Assembly: GCF_000773975.1 (NCBI RefSeq)
Contig: NZ_JRUQ01000037.1
Span: forward strand, 1-64,000
Length of the DNA stretch: 64,000 nucleotides
Origin: Erwinia typographi
GTDB lineage: Bacteria; Pseudomonadota; Gammaproteobacteria; Enterobacterales; Enterobacteriaceae
Direction of reading: 5' to 3'
Position numbers and translations under genes: made by a program
Part shown: positions 20,470-33,417 of the stretch, piece after piece
How the letters are laid out: the number at the start of each line of letters is the position of its first letter
Position numbering within the stretch: position 1 is the first letter of the stretch
The notes under the pieces: model-generated
The model's database searches: none
Told to the model about the DNA's origin: nothing
Seen by the model: the letters and a program-made list of their open reading frames with translations, nothing else

Positions 20470-21354
20470 ATGAAAATTGGCTTTATTGGGCTGGGCATCA
20501 TGGGCAAACCCATGAGTAAAAATCTGCTTAAAGCAGGCTATTCGCTGGTTGTGCGCGATAACAATCGGGATAACGAAGCCGAGCTGGTCAGCGCCGGTGC
20601 TACCGTGGCGGGCAGCGCCAAAGAGGTGGCCGAGCAGAGCGATCTGATCATCACCATGCTGCCTAATTCGCCGCAGGTGAAGGAGGTGCTGTTGGGTGAG
20701 GATAGCGTGATCCTCGGCGCTAAGCCGGGCACCATCGTCATCGATATGAGCTCGATTGCCCCGCTGGCGAGCCGCGAAATTCATGAGCAGCTGGCGAAGA
20801 AAAACATCGCGCTGCTGGATGCGCCGGTCAGCGGCGGCGAGCCGAAAGCGATCGAAGGTACGCTGTCGGTGATGGTCGGCGGTGATAAGGCGGTGTTTGA
20901 TAAATGCTTTGATATCATGAAGGCGATGGCGGGTTCAGTGGTTCACACTGGCGAAATCGGCGCCGGTAACGTTACCAAGCTGGCGAATCAGGTGATCGTT
21001 GCGCTGAACATTGCGGCGATGTCCGAAGCGTTGACCCTGGCCACCAAGGCTGGCGTTAACCCTGAGCTGGTTTACCAGGCCATTCGCGGCGGCCTGGCGG
21101 GCAGTACGGTACTGGACGCCAAAGCGCCGATGGTGATGGATCGTAACTTCAAGCCGGGTTTCCGCATCGATCTGCATATCAAAGACTTAGCTAATGCGCT
21201 GGACACCTCGCACGGCGTCGGCGCCCAGCTACCGCTGACGGCGGCGGTGATGGAGATGATGCAGGCGCTGAAAGCAGACGGGCTGGGAACGGCCGACCAT
21301 AGCGCGCTGGCTTGCTATTATGAGAAGTTAGCGAAAGTCGAAATCAGCAAATAG
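20470..21354 (+). CDS. garR: Tartronate semialdehyde reductase
   Basis: GarR reduces tartronate semialdehyde to D-glycerate with NAD(P)H. The start at 20470 gives 294 aa, the E. coli length; the frame is open upstream into garL but this is not coding. The N-terminal Rossmann motif is GFIGLGIMGKPM; the substrate-binding DAPVSGGEPKA and the catalytic lysine in GNVTKLANQ identify the 3-hydroxyisobutyrate dehydrogenase family. Confidence 0.95.
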   Translation: MKIGFIGLGIMGKPMSKNLLKAGYSLVVRDNNRDNEAELVSAGATVAGSAKEVAEQSDLIITMLPNSPQVKEVLLGEDSVILGAKPGTIVIDMSSIAPLASREIHEQLAKKNIALLDAPVSGGEPKAIEGTLSVMVGGDKAVFDKCFDIMKAMAGSVVHTGEIGAGNVTKLANQVIVALNIAAMSEALTLATKAGVNPELVYQAIRGGLAGSTVLDAKAPMVMDRNFKPGFRIDLHIKDLANALDTSHGVGAQLPLTAAVMEMMQALKADGLGTADHSALACYYEKLAKVEISK

Positions 21355-21428
21355 TCCCTGGCCCGGCTTGTCAGCAGGCCGGTATCTGCACTTCTGGTTA
21401 AGGCCAGCTCAACGCGCCCGGATACCGT

Positions 21429-22577
21429 ATGAAAATAGTAATCGCACCGGATTCATATAAAGAGAGCCTGTCGGCTCAGCAGGTCGCCACGCAGATCGAG
21501 CTGGGATTTCGCGAGATTTTTCCCGACGCGCACTACGTCAAACTGCCGGTGGCAGATGGCGGAGAGGGAACTGTCGAGGCGATGGTGGCGGCGACTAATG
21601 GAAGAATAATCAGGCTTGATGTTACCGGCCCGCTGGGGGAAACCGTGAACGCCTTTTACGGTTTATCCGGTGATGAAAGCTGCGCCTATATTGAAATGGC
21701 GGCGGCCAGCGGCCTTGAGCTGGTGCCCGCCGCGCAGCGCGATCCGCTGATTACCACTTCCTATGGCACGGGAGAGCTGATCCGCAACGCGCTGGATAAA
21801 GGCGTTGAGCACTTCATTATCGGCATCGGCGGCAGCGCCACCAATGATGGCGGCTCGGGGATGGTGCAGGCGCTGGGCGCCAGGCTGCTGGATAAAGACG
21901 GCAGGCAGATTGGCTTCGGCGGCGGCCAGCTGACTAACCTGGTCAGTATCGATATGAGCCAGTTTGATTCGCGCATCCGGCGCTGCCGCTTTGAGGTCGC
22001 CTGCGATGTAACTAATCCACTGCTGGGCGATAAGGGCGCTTCCGCCATTTTTGGTCCGCAAAAGGGCGCGACGCCTGAGCTGGTTAATCAGCTGGACCAG
22101 GCCTTGGCGCACTATGCCGAGGCGATCCGTCGCGATCTGGATATCGACGTGCTGACGATTGCGGGCGGCGGAGCGGCAGGCGGCATGGGCGTAGCGCTGC
22201 ACGCTTTTTGCCAGGCTGAACTGCGCCGGGGAATTGAAATTGTCACCGAAGCGTTAGGGCTGGATGAGCTGGTGAAAGATGCCACTCTGGTGATTACCGG
22301 CGAGGGGAGAATTGACAGCCAGACCATTCACGGTAAGGTGCCGATTGGCGTGGCAAAGGTCGCCAGGCGCTATAACAAGCCGGTGATTGGCATTGCGGGG
22401 AGCCTGACCAAAGACGTGGGAATCGTGCATCAGCACGGGCTGGATGCGGTTTTCAGCGTGATTTTCAGCATCTGCACGCTGGAGGAGGCGTTGGATAATG
22501 CCGCCGAAAACGTGAGGATGAGCGCGCGAAATATTGCCTCAACGCTGGCTATCGGACAGCGGATGCGAAACGACTAA
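21429..22577 (+). CDS. garK: Glycerate 2-kinase
   Basis: GarK phosphorylates D-glycerate to 2-phosphoglycerate, which feeds into glycolysis through enolase (also in this window). The 382-aa protein (E. coli 381) is a type I glycerate kinase with N-terminal IAPDSYKESLSA, GGEGTVEAM, and the glycine-rich GIGGSATNDGGSGM. It is the last gene of the gud-gar operon, 74 bp after garR, and a strong terminator follows. Confidence 0.95.
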   Translation: MKIVIAPDSYKESLSAQQVATQIELGFREIFPDAHYVKLPVADGGEGTVEAMVAATNGRIIRLDVTGPLGETVNAFYGLSGDESCAYIEMAAASGLELVPAAQRDPLITTSYGTGELIRNALDKGVEHFIIGIGGSATNDGGSGMVQALGARLLDKDGRQIGFGGGQLTNLVSIDMSQFDSRIRRCRFEVACDVTNPLLGDKGASAIFGPQKGATPELVNQLDQALAHYAEAIRRDLDIDVLTIAGGGAAGGMGVALHAFCQAELRRGIEIVTEALGLDELVKDATLVITGEGRIDSQTIHGKVPIGVAKVARRYNKPVIGIAGSLTKDVGIVHQHGLDAVFSVIFSICTLEEALDNAAENVRMSARNIASTLAIGQRMRND

Positions 22578-22589
22578 ACCCATTTCTCT

Positions 22590-22623
22590 CAGCCAGGGGC
22601 GGAGCTGTTTCCGCCCCTGGCTG
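22590..22623. terminator. Terminator between convergent garK and barA
   Basis: CAGCCAGGGGCGGA (22590-22603) and TCCGCCCCTGGCTG (22610-22623) form a perfect 14-bp stem with a 6-base loop. The stem is strong enough to act on both strands, though a T-run is poor. Confidence 0.75.
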
Positions 22624-22645
22624 ACTATCTTATCGGGGACAGCGC

Positions 22646-25372
22646 CTACCGACTGAGGCGCTCCTTCGCCAGCCTTGCCACGTTCTCCATCTCATCAAGC
22701 AGCTCAAACAGTTCCGGCTCCACGTCCGCAATACTGCTGTTGGTGCGCAGCGCCTGCTCAATCTGCTGGCAGAGCTGCTTAAGTCTCGGTACGCCGCTGT
22801 AGCTGGCGCTGCCGTGAAGCTTATGGATGATGTCGCGCAGCGCCAGCGGATCTGAGGAGGCCATATAGCTGTCCACCTTTTGCTGAACCTCCGGTAAAAA
22901 GTCGACCAGCATTTGCAGCAGATCGCGGGCCAGGTCGGGCTTGTTAGCGGCCTGACGAAGCGCCAGCTGCCAGTCCAGCGAAACCGACACCTCCTGCAGT
23001 TTCGCGGCGACCGTTTGTAAACCGGGGGTGTAGCGCGCCAGCAGCTGGCCGAGTTTGGCCTCGTCAATCGGCTTGGCGAGGTAATCGTTCATCCCGGCCT
23101 GGATCAGGTGCTCTTTTTCATCTTCCAGCGCATGGGCGGTAACCGCCACAATCGGCGTGTCGTTATGCTGCGGATAGCTGCGGATGATTTCACTGGCGCG
23201 AATCCCGTCGATGTCCGGCATCTGGATATCCATCAGGATAATATCCAGACTGCGCGTTTTGGCCTGCTGGATTGCCGCTTCGCCGCTGTCGCACAGCACG
23301 ATGTTTTCCACCTGCTCCTCCAGCAGCGCGCCAATCAGTTTGAGATTAGCCGGGTTATCATCCACCGCCATCACCGTCAGCGGCAGCCGCTGGCGGGCAG
23401 GAAGATCGTCCGTTTCCCGCGTATGGTTCTCAATCAGCACCGGCAGCAGGCGAGTCAGGCTGACCGGCTTGATCAGGCAGGCGCTGACGCCGCGCTGCTT
23501 CAGCTCCTCGGCATAAATCTGCATCTGGCAGGGCAGCGCCATAATCAGGCTGTCGGCGCGCTTCAGCGCGGGCAGCAGCAGCTCCGGCGAGAGTTCCCGG
23601 TCCGGTTCCTTTGTCACCGGAAGGCCCATCAGCAGCGCGTCGTAGTGCCCGGCGGGCAGTCCGTCCAGCGTGGTGCTGTAGCTGATGTTCATTTGCGTGG
23701 CGCCCAGCATCTCCAGCGTCGCTTTCGCCGCCGCCCCGTTGGCTTCGACGTAGGCCAGGCTCTTGCCTGTCAGGCAGTCCGTCGCGCGGAGATCTCTTTT
23801 CGCATTGGGATTGAGCGCGAGATTGATGTTAAACCAGAAGGTGGAGCCCTGGTTGAGGCGGCTGTGCAGGGAGATTTCGCCGCCCATCTCATTCACCAGC
23901 TTCTGGGTGATAACCAGCCCAAGCCCGGTGCCGCCGTGACGACGGGAGATGCTGGCGTCGGCCTGACGGAAGGCCTGGAACAGCTGTGACTGCTGTTTTT
24001 CGGAAATGCCGATGCCGGTGTCGTGAATCTGCACCTCCAGATTCACGCGGTTAGTACTCAGCGAACGCATTTCAATGCGGACGTCGATATTGCCGCGCTC
24101 GGTAAATTTGATGGCGTTGCCGAGCAGGTTAATAATGATTTGCTGCAGGCGCAGCGGGTCGCCAATGGTGTTGTCCGGCACGTCAGGCTGGATATTCAGC
24201 GTCAGCTCAAGCCCTTTTTCGTGCGCCGACTGGGCCAGCAGCACAACCACTTCATCCAGCGTGTCCCGCAGCGGGAAGGGGATGGTTTCCAGCACCAGCT
24301 TGCCCGCTTCCAGCTTCGAAAAGTCCAGCACGTCGTTGATGATGCTTAACAGGTTGTTAGCCGAACGCTCGATGGTGTGCAGATAGTCGCGCTGAGTGAT
24401 GTTCAGCGACGTTTTCAGCGTCTGGCGGGTAAATCCGATCACGCCATTCAGCGGCGTCCGCAGCTCATGAGACATGTTTGCCAGGAACTCGGACTTAATT
24501 CTTGCCGCCTCCTGCGCGCGCTTTTTAGCGAGGTCCAGCTCCACGTTCTGAATCTCCATCTGCTCCAGCGTTTCCCGCAGATCGGAGGTTGCCTGGTCAA
24601 TATTTTGCTGCATCTCTTCATGGTAGGCGGTCAGCGACATCGCCATCGAATTGATGCCGTTTTTCAGCATATCCAGTTCGCCCAGCATAAAGCCGCTGAC
24701 CCGGCTGTCCAGCTGACCCCGGCGGATACGGTCAACGGTGCTGACCATATCGCGGATTGGGCCGGTGACATCGCGCATCAGGCGGTAAGCAAACAGCATG
24801 GCGAGGCACAGGCAGAAGAGCAGCAGCACCGTGGAGACAAACACCTCCTTATACTGCTGCAAACGCACTGACTGTAGGTCCAGCTCAATCGCCACGTAGC
24901 CCAGCGGATTGCCGTTGGGCTTGGCGTCTTCACCAGGGGATTCATCCGGGTAATAGCTCTCGGAGACAATCGGCGTGCGCAGGATCACCGAGTTGCCCAG
25001 TCGCTCATATCTGAACGAGTGCGGATTTTTCTCCCCGGTGGGAACGCGCAGCACGTCATTATCAACATGGTAGTTCGAGGTGACGAACAGCTGGTTTTGC
25101 GCGTCGAAGATTGAAATGGCCCGAACGATATCCGAATGGCGGCGATGCAGCAGGCTGACCAGCTGTCTAATCGACTCTTTACTGTGAAAAGTCATGCCGT
25201 ATTCGCTGGATACCGCCAGCGGCTCGATAATATTGGCGCCTGCTTCTACCAGCTGTCGCTGTAGCTCGTTATAGCGGTGCACAATGAAAAAGGTACTCAG
25301 CAGCAGCCCTATCATCAGGGTGGGGGCCAGAATCAGAATCATCATACGGGCCCGCAGGCTGTATTTGGTCAT
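22646..25372 (-). CDS. barA: Hybrid sensor histidine kinase BarA
   Basis: BarA senses short-chain carboxylates such as acetate and formate and phosphorylates the response regulator UvrY, which activates csrB and csrC. The start at 25372 ([14 protein letters not shown]) matches E. coli and gives 908 aa (E. coli 918). In order: first membrane helix (about 10-31), periplasmic sensor region, second helix near 170-190, HAMP, histidine kinase with [10 protein letters not shown] (about residue 300), ATPase domain with GGTGLGL, receiver domain with [14 protein letters not shown], and a C-terminal phosphotransfer domain with histidine in [13 protein letters not shown]. It lies in its usual place beside rlmD and the gud genes. 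Confidence 0.96.
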   Translation of the reverse strand: MTKYSLRARMMILILAPTLMIGLLLSTFFIVHRYNELQRQLVEAGANIIEPLAVSSEYGMTFHSKESIRQLVSLLHRRHSDIVRAISIFDAQNQLFVTSNYHVDNDVLRVPTGEKNPHSFRYERLGNSVILRTPIVSESYYPDESPGEDAKPNGNPLGYVAIELDLQSVRLQQYKEVFVSTVLLLFCLCLAMLFAYRLMRDVTGPIRDMVSTVDRIRRGQLDSRVSGFMLGELDMLKNGINSMAMSLTAYHEEMQQNIDQATSDLRETLEQMEIQNVELDLAKKRAQEAARIKSEFLANMSHELRTPLNGVIGFTRQTLKTSLNITQRDYLHTIERSANNLLSIINDVLDFSKLEAGKLVLETIPFPLRDTLDEVVVLLAQSAHEKGLELTLNIQPDVPDNTIGDPLRLQQIIINLLGNAIKFTERGNIDVRIEMRSLSTNRVNLEVQIHDTGIGISEKQQSQLFQAFRQADASISRRHGGTGLGLVITQKLVNEMGGEISLHSRLNQGSTFWFNINLALNPNAKRDLRATDCLTGKSLAYVEANGAAAKATLEMLGATQMNISYSTTLDGLPAGHYDALLMGLPVTKEPDRELSPELLLPALKRADSLIMALPCQMQIYAEELKQRGVSACLIKPVSLTRLLPVLIENHTRETDDLPARQRLPLTVMAVDDNPANLKLIGALLEEQVENIVLCDSGEAAIQQAKTRSLDIILMDIQMPDIDGIRASEIIRSYPQHNDTPIVAVTAHALEDEKEHLIQAGMNDYLAKPIDEAKLGQLLARYTPGLQTVAAKLQEVSVSLDWQLALRQAANKPDLARDLLQMLVDFLPEVQQKVDSYMASSDPLALRDIIHKLHGSASYSGVPRLKQLCQQIEQALRTNSSIADVEPELFELLDEMENVARLAKERLSR

Positions 25373-25498
25373 AATCTTCCTGTAGCGAAATCTCTGCCGC
25401 CGGGCGGTCATGCGGGTCGAATTAATCCAGATGCTGGTGTAGGCTACGCACGCTTTTTGGTTGCTGACACCGCTAACAACTTTCGGGATAAACGAATA

Positions 25499-26815
25499 AT
25501 GGCACAATTCTACTCTGCAAAACGGCGCGTGACGACCCGCCAGATCGTCACCGTGACGGTTCACGACCTTGACGGGTTGGGACAGGGCGTGGCCAGACAC
25601 AACGGCAAAGCGCTGTTTATCAGCGGCGCGCTGCCGGGTGAGCAGGTAGAAGTGGATATTGTTGAGGACAAGCGCGCATGGGCGCGGGGGAAAACCCGCC
25701 GCATTATCACGAAAAGCAGTGAGCGGGTCACGCCCCGCTGTCCGCACTTTAGCCAGTGTGGCGGATGTCAGCAGCAGCACGTTTCGCCAGCCCTGCAACA
25801 GAGCAGCAAGGCGAAGGCACTGGCGCGGCTGTTAAGCCAGCAAACCGGTCTGGAAGCTGAGGTTGACCTGGTGATAGCTGGCGAGCCCTATGGCTATCGT
25901 CGGCGTGCCAGGCTGGGCCTCAGCTATCAGCCGCGCAGTAAAACCCTGCAAATGGGATTTCGTCAGGCTGGCTCCAACGATCTGGTGTCGCTGACCCAGT
26001 GCCCTGTTTTGAAGCCCGAACTTAATGCGTTGATCCCGCCGCTGCATCAGATGCTGAGTTCGCTGCAGGCGGTGAGCCGTCTGGGGCACGTCGAACTGGT
26101 GCTGGCCGACAACGGTCCGCTGTTGGTGCTGCGTCACCTGGAGCCATTAATTGCGGAAGACCGGCGCAAACTGGAACAGTTTTCGCATAAGTATCAGCTG
26201 ATGCTCTATCTTGCTCCGGACAGCGAGACGCTGGAGCAGGTTAACGGCGAGATGCCGTTCTACCGCATTCACGACCTGACGCTGACCTTCAGCCCGCGCG
26301 ACTTCATTCAGGTCAACGGCGGGCTGAACGAAAAGATGGTAAGCCAGGCGCTGGCGTGGCTGGACCTTCAGCCAGACGATCGGGTGCTGGATTTGTTCTG
26401 CGGTATGGGAAACTTTACGCTGCCTGTCGGAAAATACGTTGAAAATGTCACGGGTGTGGAGGGCGTTGCAGCATTAGCGGCAAAGGGTGCGTATAATGCT
26501 TCTCTGAACGATCTGCATAATGTGGCCTTTTTTCAGCACAATCTGGAAGCGGACGTGACGGCGCAGCCCTGGGCTGCCGAAGGATTTAACAAAGTGTTAC
26601 TGGACCCGGCCCGCGCTGGAGCGGCAGGTGTGATGGATCACATCATTAAACTTGCTCCGCAACGCGTGGTCTACGTTTCCTGTAATCCGTCTACACTTGC
26701 CCGGGATAGTCAGAATCTTCTGGCATCCGGCTACCAATTGGAAAGGATTGCCCTGCTTGATATGTTTCCACATACCGGGCATGTGGAATCCATGGTGTTA
26801 TTTGGCCGAAAATAA
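25499..26815 (+). CDS. rlmD: 23S rRNA (uracil1939-C5)-methyltransferase RlmD
   Basis: RlmD (RumA) makes m5U1939 in 23S rRNA. The start at 25499 gives 438 aa (E. coli 433). An N-terminal TRAM domain covers about residues 12-70; an iron-sulfur cluster is bound by the cysteines in [10 protein letters not shown] plus a later one; the SAM motif is [13 protein letters not shown]; the catalytic cysteine is in [13 protein letters not shown]. It is divergent from barA. A short GC-rich hairpin (26815-26832) follows before relA. Confidence 0.95.
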   Translation: MAQFYSAKRRVTTRQIVTVTVHDLDGLGQGVARHNGKALFISGALPGEQVEVDIVEDKRAWARGKTRRIITKSSERVTPRCPHFSQCGGCQQQHVSPALQQSSKAKALARLLSQQTGLEAEVDLVIAGEPYGYRRRARLGLSYQPRSKTLQMGFRQAGSNDLVSLTQCPVLKPELNALIPPLHQMLSSLQAVSRLGHVELVLADNGPLLVLRHLEPLIAEDRRKLEQFSHKYQLMLYLAPDSETLEQVNGEMPFYRIHDLTLTFSPRDFIQVNGGLNEKMVSQALAWLDLQPDDRVLDLFCGMGNFTLPVGKYVENVTGVEGVAALAAKGAYNASLNDLHNVAFFQHNLEADVTAQPWAAEGFNKVLLDPARAGAAGVMDHIIKLAPQRVVYVSCNPSTLARDSQNLLASGYQLERIALLDMFPHTGHVESMVLFGRK

Positions 26816-26847
26816 GCCCCCGGACAGGGGCTAAGCCAGGAGAGGAT

Positions 26848-29076
26848 ATGGTTGCGGTAAGAAGCGCACATTTGAACACGGCTGGCGAGTTTGCTCTCGA
26901 CCAATGGATCGCCAGTTTGGGGATCTCTAACCAGCAGTCATGTGAACGACTGGCCGAGACCTGGCGCTATTGTGAAGAAGCGACGCGCAATCATCCCGAT
27001 GCGGCGCTGCTGCTGTGGCGCGGCGTCGAGATGGTTGAAATCCTCTCCATGCTGAGCATGGACAGCGAAAGCCTGCGCGCGGCGCTGCTGTTCCCGCTAG
27101 CCAACAGCGGTGTGGTTTCTGAAGCGCTGCTGGAAGAGCGGTTCGGTAAAGCCATCGTCTCGCTGGTGCACGGCGTGCGCGATATGGACGCTATTCGTCA
27201 GCTGAAAGCCACCCATAATGATTCGATGGAGCCGGAACAGGTGGATAACGTCCGCCGTATGCTGCTGGCGATGGTGGAGGATTTCCGCTGCGTGGTGATC
27301 AAGCTGGCGGAGCGCATCGCCCACCTGCGTGAAGTGAAGGACGCGCCGGAAGATGAGCGCGTGCTGGCCGCCAAAGAGTGTACCAATATCTACGCCCCGC
27401 TGGCGAACCGGCTGGGTATCGGGCAGTTGAAGTGGGAGCTGGAAGATTTTTGCTTCCGCTATCTGCACCCTGACGAATACAAGCGCATCGCTAAGCTGCT
27501 GCACGAGCGCCGTATCGATCGCGAACAGTACATCGACACTTTCGTGCAATCCCTGCGCACCGAGATCGTCAAAGAAGGCGTGAAGGCCGAAGTGTACGGC
27601 CGCCCCAAGCACATCTACAGCATCTGGCGAAAAATGCAGAAGAAGTCGCTGACCTTCGACGAGCTGTTCGACGTGCGGGCGGTGCGTATTGTCGCCGAGC
27701 GCCTGCAGGATTGCTACGGCGCGCTGGGGATCGTGCATACGCTCTATCGCCATCTGCCCAGCGAGTTTGACGACTATGTGGCTAACCCGAAACCTAACGG
27801 CTACCAGTCGATCCACACGGTAGTGCTGGGGCCGAAGGGAAAAACGGTCGAAGTGCAGATCCGGACCCGCCAGATGCATGAGGATGCCGAGCTGGGCGTG
27901 GCCGCGCACTGGAAATACAAAGAGGGCGGCACCAGCGGCAACCCGCGCGGCGCGGCAGGCCATGAGGAGCGTATCGCATGGCTGCGCAAGCTAATCGCGT
28001 GGCAGGAAGAGATGGCCGACTCGGGCGAAATGCTCGACGAAGTCCGTAGCCAGGTCTTTGACGATCGGGTGTATGTGTTTACCCCGAAAGGCGACGTGGT
28101 GGACCTGCCTGCCGGCTCGACGCCGCTCGACTTTGCCTACCATATTCACAGTGATATCGGTCACCGCTGCATTGGCGCCAAGATCGGCGGCCGCATCGTG
28201 CCCTTCACCTATCAGCTGCAGATGGGCGATCAGATCGATATCATCACGCAAAAGCAGCCAAATCCTAGCCGCGACTGGTTGAACCCGAACCTCGGCTACG
28301 TCACCACCAGCCGCGGGCGCTCAAAAATTCACGCCTGGTTCCGCAAGCAGGATCGCGACAAGAACATCGTGGCCGGGCGACAAATCCTCGACAGCGAGCT
28401 GGACCAGCTGGATATCGGCCTGAAGGAAGCCGAGAAACTGCTGCTGCCGCGCTATAACTTCAACACGCTGGACGAGCTGCTGGCGGCCATTGGCGGCGGT
28501 GATATCCGCCTGAACCAGATGACCAACTTTCTACAGTCCAGGTTAAATAAGCCGAGCGCTGAGGAAGAAGATCGCGAAGCGCTGCGCCAGCTGACGCAGA
28601 AATCGGCCGCGCCGCGCAGCAAAGAGAGCGGCAGGGTGGTGGTGGAAGGGGTAGGTAACCTGATGCACCATATTGCGCGCTGCTGCCAGCCGATCCCCGG
28701 CGATGATATCGTGGGCTTTATTACCCAGGGGCGTGGGATCTCGATTCACCGTGCGGACTGCGATCAGCTGACGGATCTGATTTCCCATGCGCCAGAGCGC
28801 ATTGTGGACGCCGTCTGGGGAGAGAGCTATTCCAGCGGCTACTCGCTGGTGGTGCGGGTGACCGCCAACGATCGCAGCGGCCTGCTGCGCGATATCACCA
28901 CCATCCTGGCGAATGAGAAGGTTAACGTGCTCGGCGTGTCCAGCAGGAGCGACACCAAAAAGCAGTTGGCCACCATCGACATGGATATTGAAATCTACAA
29001 TCAGCAGGTGCTGGGCCGGGTATTAGCGAGGCTGAATCAGGTCCCGGATATCATCGACGCCCGCAGACTGCACTAG
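26848..29076 (+). CDS. relA: GTP pyrophosphokinase RelA ((p)ppGpp synthetase I)
   Basis: RelA makes (p)ppGpp from ATP and GTP/GDP on ribosomes stalled with uncharged tRNA. The 742-aa protein (E. coli 744) has a degenerate hydrolase domain (residues 1-190), the synthetase domain (about 240-390) with YGRPKHIYSIWRKMQKK and the NGYQSIHT block, a TGS domain (FTPKGDVVDLPAGSTPLDFAYHIH), the zinc-finger region with HHIARCCQPIPGD, and a C-terminal ACT domain. AGGAGAGG precedes the start. Unlike in E. coli, no mazEF pair lies between relA and mazG. Confidence 0.96.
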   Translation: MVAVRSAHLNTAGEFALDQWIASLGISNQQSCERLAETWRYCEEATRNHPDAALLLWRGVEMVEILSMLSMDSESLRAALLFPLANSGVVSEALLEERFGKAIVSLVHGVRDMDAIRQLKATHNDSMEPEQVDNVRRMLLAMVEDFRCVVIKLAERIAHLREVKDAPEDERVLAAKECTNIYAPLANRLGIGQLKWELEDFCFRYLHPDEYKRIAKLLHERRIDREQYIDTFVQSLRTEIVKEGVKAEVYGRPKHIYSIWRKMQKKSLTFDELFDVRAVRIVAERLQDCYGALGIVHTLYRHLPSEFDDYVANPKPNGYQSIHTVVLGPKGKTVEVQIRTRQMHEDAELGVAAHWKYKEGGTSGNPRGAAGHEERIAWLRKLIAWQEEMADSGEMLDEVRSQVFDDRVYVFTPKGDVVDLPAGSTPLDFAYHIHSDIGHRCIGAKIGGRIVPFTYQLQMGDQIDIITQKQPNPSRDWLNPNLGYVTTSRGRSKIHAWFRKQDRDKNIVAGRQILDSELDQLDIGLKEAEKLLLPRYNFNTLDELLAAIGGGDIRLNQMTNFLQSRLNKPSAEEEDREALRQLTQKSAAPRSKESGRVVVEGVGNLMHHIARCCQPIPGDDIVGFITQGRGISIHRADCDQLTDLISHAPERIVDAVWGESYSSGYSLVVRVTANDRSGLLRDITTILANEKVNVLGVSSRSDTKKQLATIDMDIEIYNQQVLGRVLARLNQVPDIIDARRLH

Positions 29077-29082
29077 GATGGC

Positions 29083-29110
29083 AAGTGGCCGGTGATTTAC
29101 CGGCCACTTT
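29083..29110 (+). terminator. relA terminator
   Basis: AAGTGGCCGGT (29083-29093) pairs perfectly with ACCGGCCACTT (29099-29109) around GATTT, immediately after the relA stop. The T-run is short (three T). Confidence 0.7.
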
Positions 29111-29173
29111 GCGCCATGGCCTCCTGCCCACACGCTTAGCTTATGCTCCCTGAAGGTTAAAATGGAACCGGAT

Positions 29174-29956
29174 ATGAACGCACTCGATCGCCTGTTGGGC
29201 ATCATGAAAACCCTGCGCGACCCTGAGGGCGGCTGCCCGTGGGATCGCGAGCAGACCTGGGCCAGCATCGCGCCCTATACTCTGGAAGAAACCTACGAGG
29301 TGCTGGACGCCATCAATCGTGAAGATTTTGACGATCTAAAGGGTGAACTGGGCGATCTGCTGTTCCAGGTGGTGTTCTATGCGCAGATGGCGAATGAAGA
29401 AGGGCGTTTCACTTTCGACGATATCTGCCACAGCATCAGCGACAAGCTGGAGCGCCGCCATCCGCATATCTTCGGTGAGGTGACGGTCAGCGGCACTGAG
29501 GAAGTGCTGGCGAACTGGGAGCAGATCAAATCCGGCGAGCGGGCCGACAAAGCTCAGCACTCGGCGCTGGATGATATTCCCCGCGCGCTGCCTGCGCTGA
29601 TGCGTTCGCACAAAATCCAGAAGCGCTGCGCCAGCGTGGGATTTGACTGGCACACGCTGGGGCCGGTGCTGGATAAAGTCTATGAAGAGATCGACGAGGT
29701 GATGGTCGAGGCTAAGCAGGCGGTAATCGATCAGCAGAAGCTGGAAGAGGAGATGGGCGACCTGCTGTTTGCCACGGTGAATCTGTCGCGTCATCTGGGC
29801 AGCAAGGCGGAGATCGCCCTGCAAAAAGCCAATGATAAATTTGAGCGCCGTTTTCGCCAGGTCGAGCAAATCATCGCCGCCAGCGGCCTGACAATGCCGG
29901 ATGCCACCCTCGAACAGATGGAAGCCGCCTGGCAGCAGGTAAAGGCAAAAGAGTAG
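29174..29956 (+). CDS. mazG: Nucleoside triphosphate pyrophosphohydrolase MazG
   Basis: MazG hydrolyses NTPs and dNTPs to the monophosphate and PPi and can limit (p)ppGpp effects. The 260-aa protein carries two MazG domains; the first has GCPWDREQT and the EExxE metal site (LEETYEVLDA, GDLLFQVVFYAQM), the second YEEIDEVMVEAKQ and EEEMGDLLFATVNL. The start at 29174 aligns with E. coli (MNQIDRLL); an ATG 12 bp upstream also has a ribosome-binding site and cannot be excluded. mazEF is absent. Confidence 0.94.
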   Translation: MNALDRLLGIMKTLRDPEGGCPWDREQTWASIAPYTLEETYEVLDAINREDFDDLKGELGDLLFQVVFYAQMANEEGRFTFDDICHSISDKLERRHPHIFGEVTVSGTEEVLANWEQIKSGERADKAQHSALDDIPRALPALMRSHKIQKRCASVGFDWHTLGPVLDKVYEEIDEVMVEAKQAVIDQQKLEEEMGDLLFATVNLSRHLGSKAEIALQKANDKFERRFRQVEQIIAASGLTMPDATLEQMEAAWQQVKAKE

Positions 29957-30000
29957 CTGACTCGATTCAACAAAAGTGTGACTTGCATCAACCTCCCTCG

Positions 30001-30027
30001 CCGCCAAATCCGCTAAGATTTTGGCGG
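30001..30027 (+). terminator. Stem-loop downstream of mazG
   Basis: CCGCCAAATC (30001-30010) can pair with GATTTTGGCGG (30017-30027) with one bulged T. It lies in the 190-bp gap before pyrG. No T-run follows, so strength is uncertain. Confidence 0.5.
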
Positions 30028-30127
30028 TCAATACGATGGGCAGCAGATAATCAGGAAACGATTAATTGTGGCACTGCGGGGATTCAGGTAGACTGTTTTC
30101 CCGTCCTGGTTATTCCATCGTCTTTAA

Positions 30128-31786
<1,659 letters not shown>

Positions 31787-31796
31787 GTATTTTCAT

Positions 31797-31825
31797 AACA
31801 ACGCCCGAACTTTCAGGGCGTTGTT
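31797..31825 (+). terminator. Intercistronic hairpin pyrG-eno
   Basis: AACAACGCCC (31797-31806) pairs with GGGCGTTGTT (31816-31825), followed by a broken T-rich run. It may act as a partial terminator so that eno is mostly expressed from its own promoter. Confidence 0.65.
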
Positions 31826-31844
31826 TGTCTGAGTTTAAAGATAA

Positions 31845-33161
<1,317 letters not shown>

Positions 33162-33212
33162 TGACCTGATTTCCCGGCCCGTAGCGGGCAGAGGAACTTC
33201 AGCAGTAACCGT

Positions 33213-33245
33213 ATCAGGCCCGGATCTCCGGGCCTGATTTTTTTT
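33213..33245 (+). terminator. eno terminator
   Basis: ATCAGGCCCGGA (33213-33224) pairs perfectly with TCCGGGCCTGAT (33227-33238), followed by an uninterrupted run of eight T (33238-33245). This is a textbook intrinsic terminator. Confidence 0.92.
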
Positions 33246-33417
33246 GCCTTTTTCACGGCGCGGATTCGTGCTGCTTATTGATGGGAATTCCTCCAAAACG
33301 AGCGATATTATTGTCTGGCGCAAAAAGAGCGTCGGTTTCCCGCAGAAAGCGATTTGGCTAAGCAGCGCCGATCTGCCATACTCTGCGCCCTTAAATTCAC
33401 TTCCAGTCGAGATGGTC

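Noticed and set aside
29077-29173. A place for mazEF between relA and mazG, as in E. coli
   Set aside because: The gap is under 100 bp and contains only the relA terminator and the mazG leader; no toxin-antitoxin genes are present.
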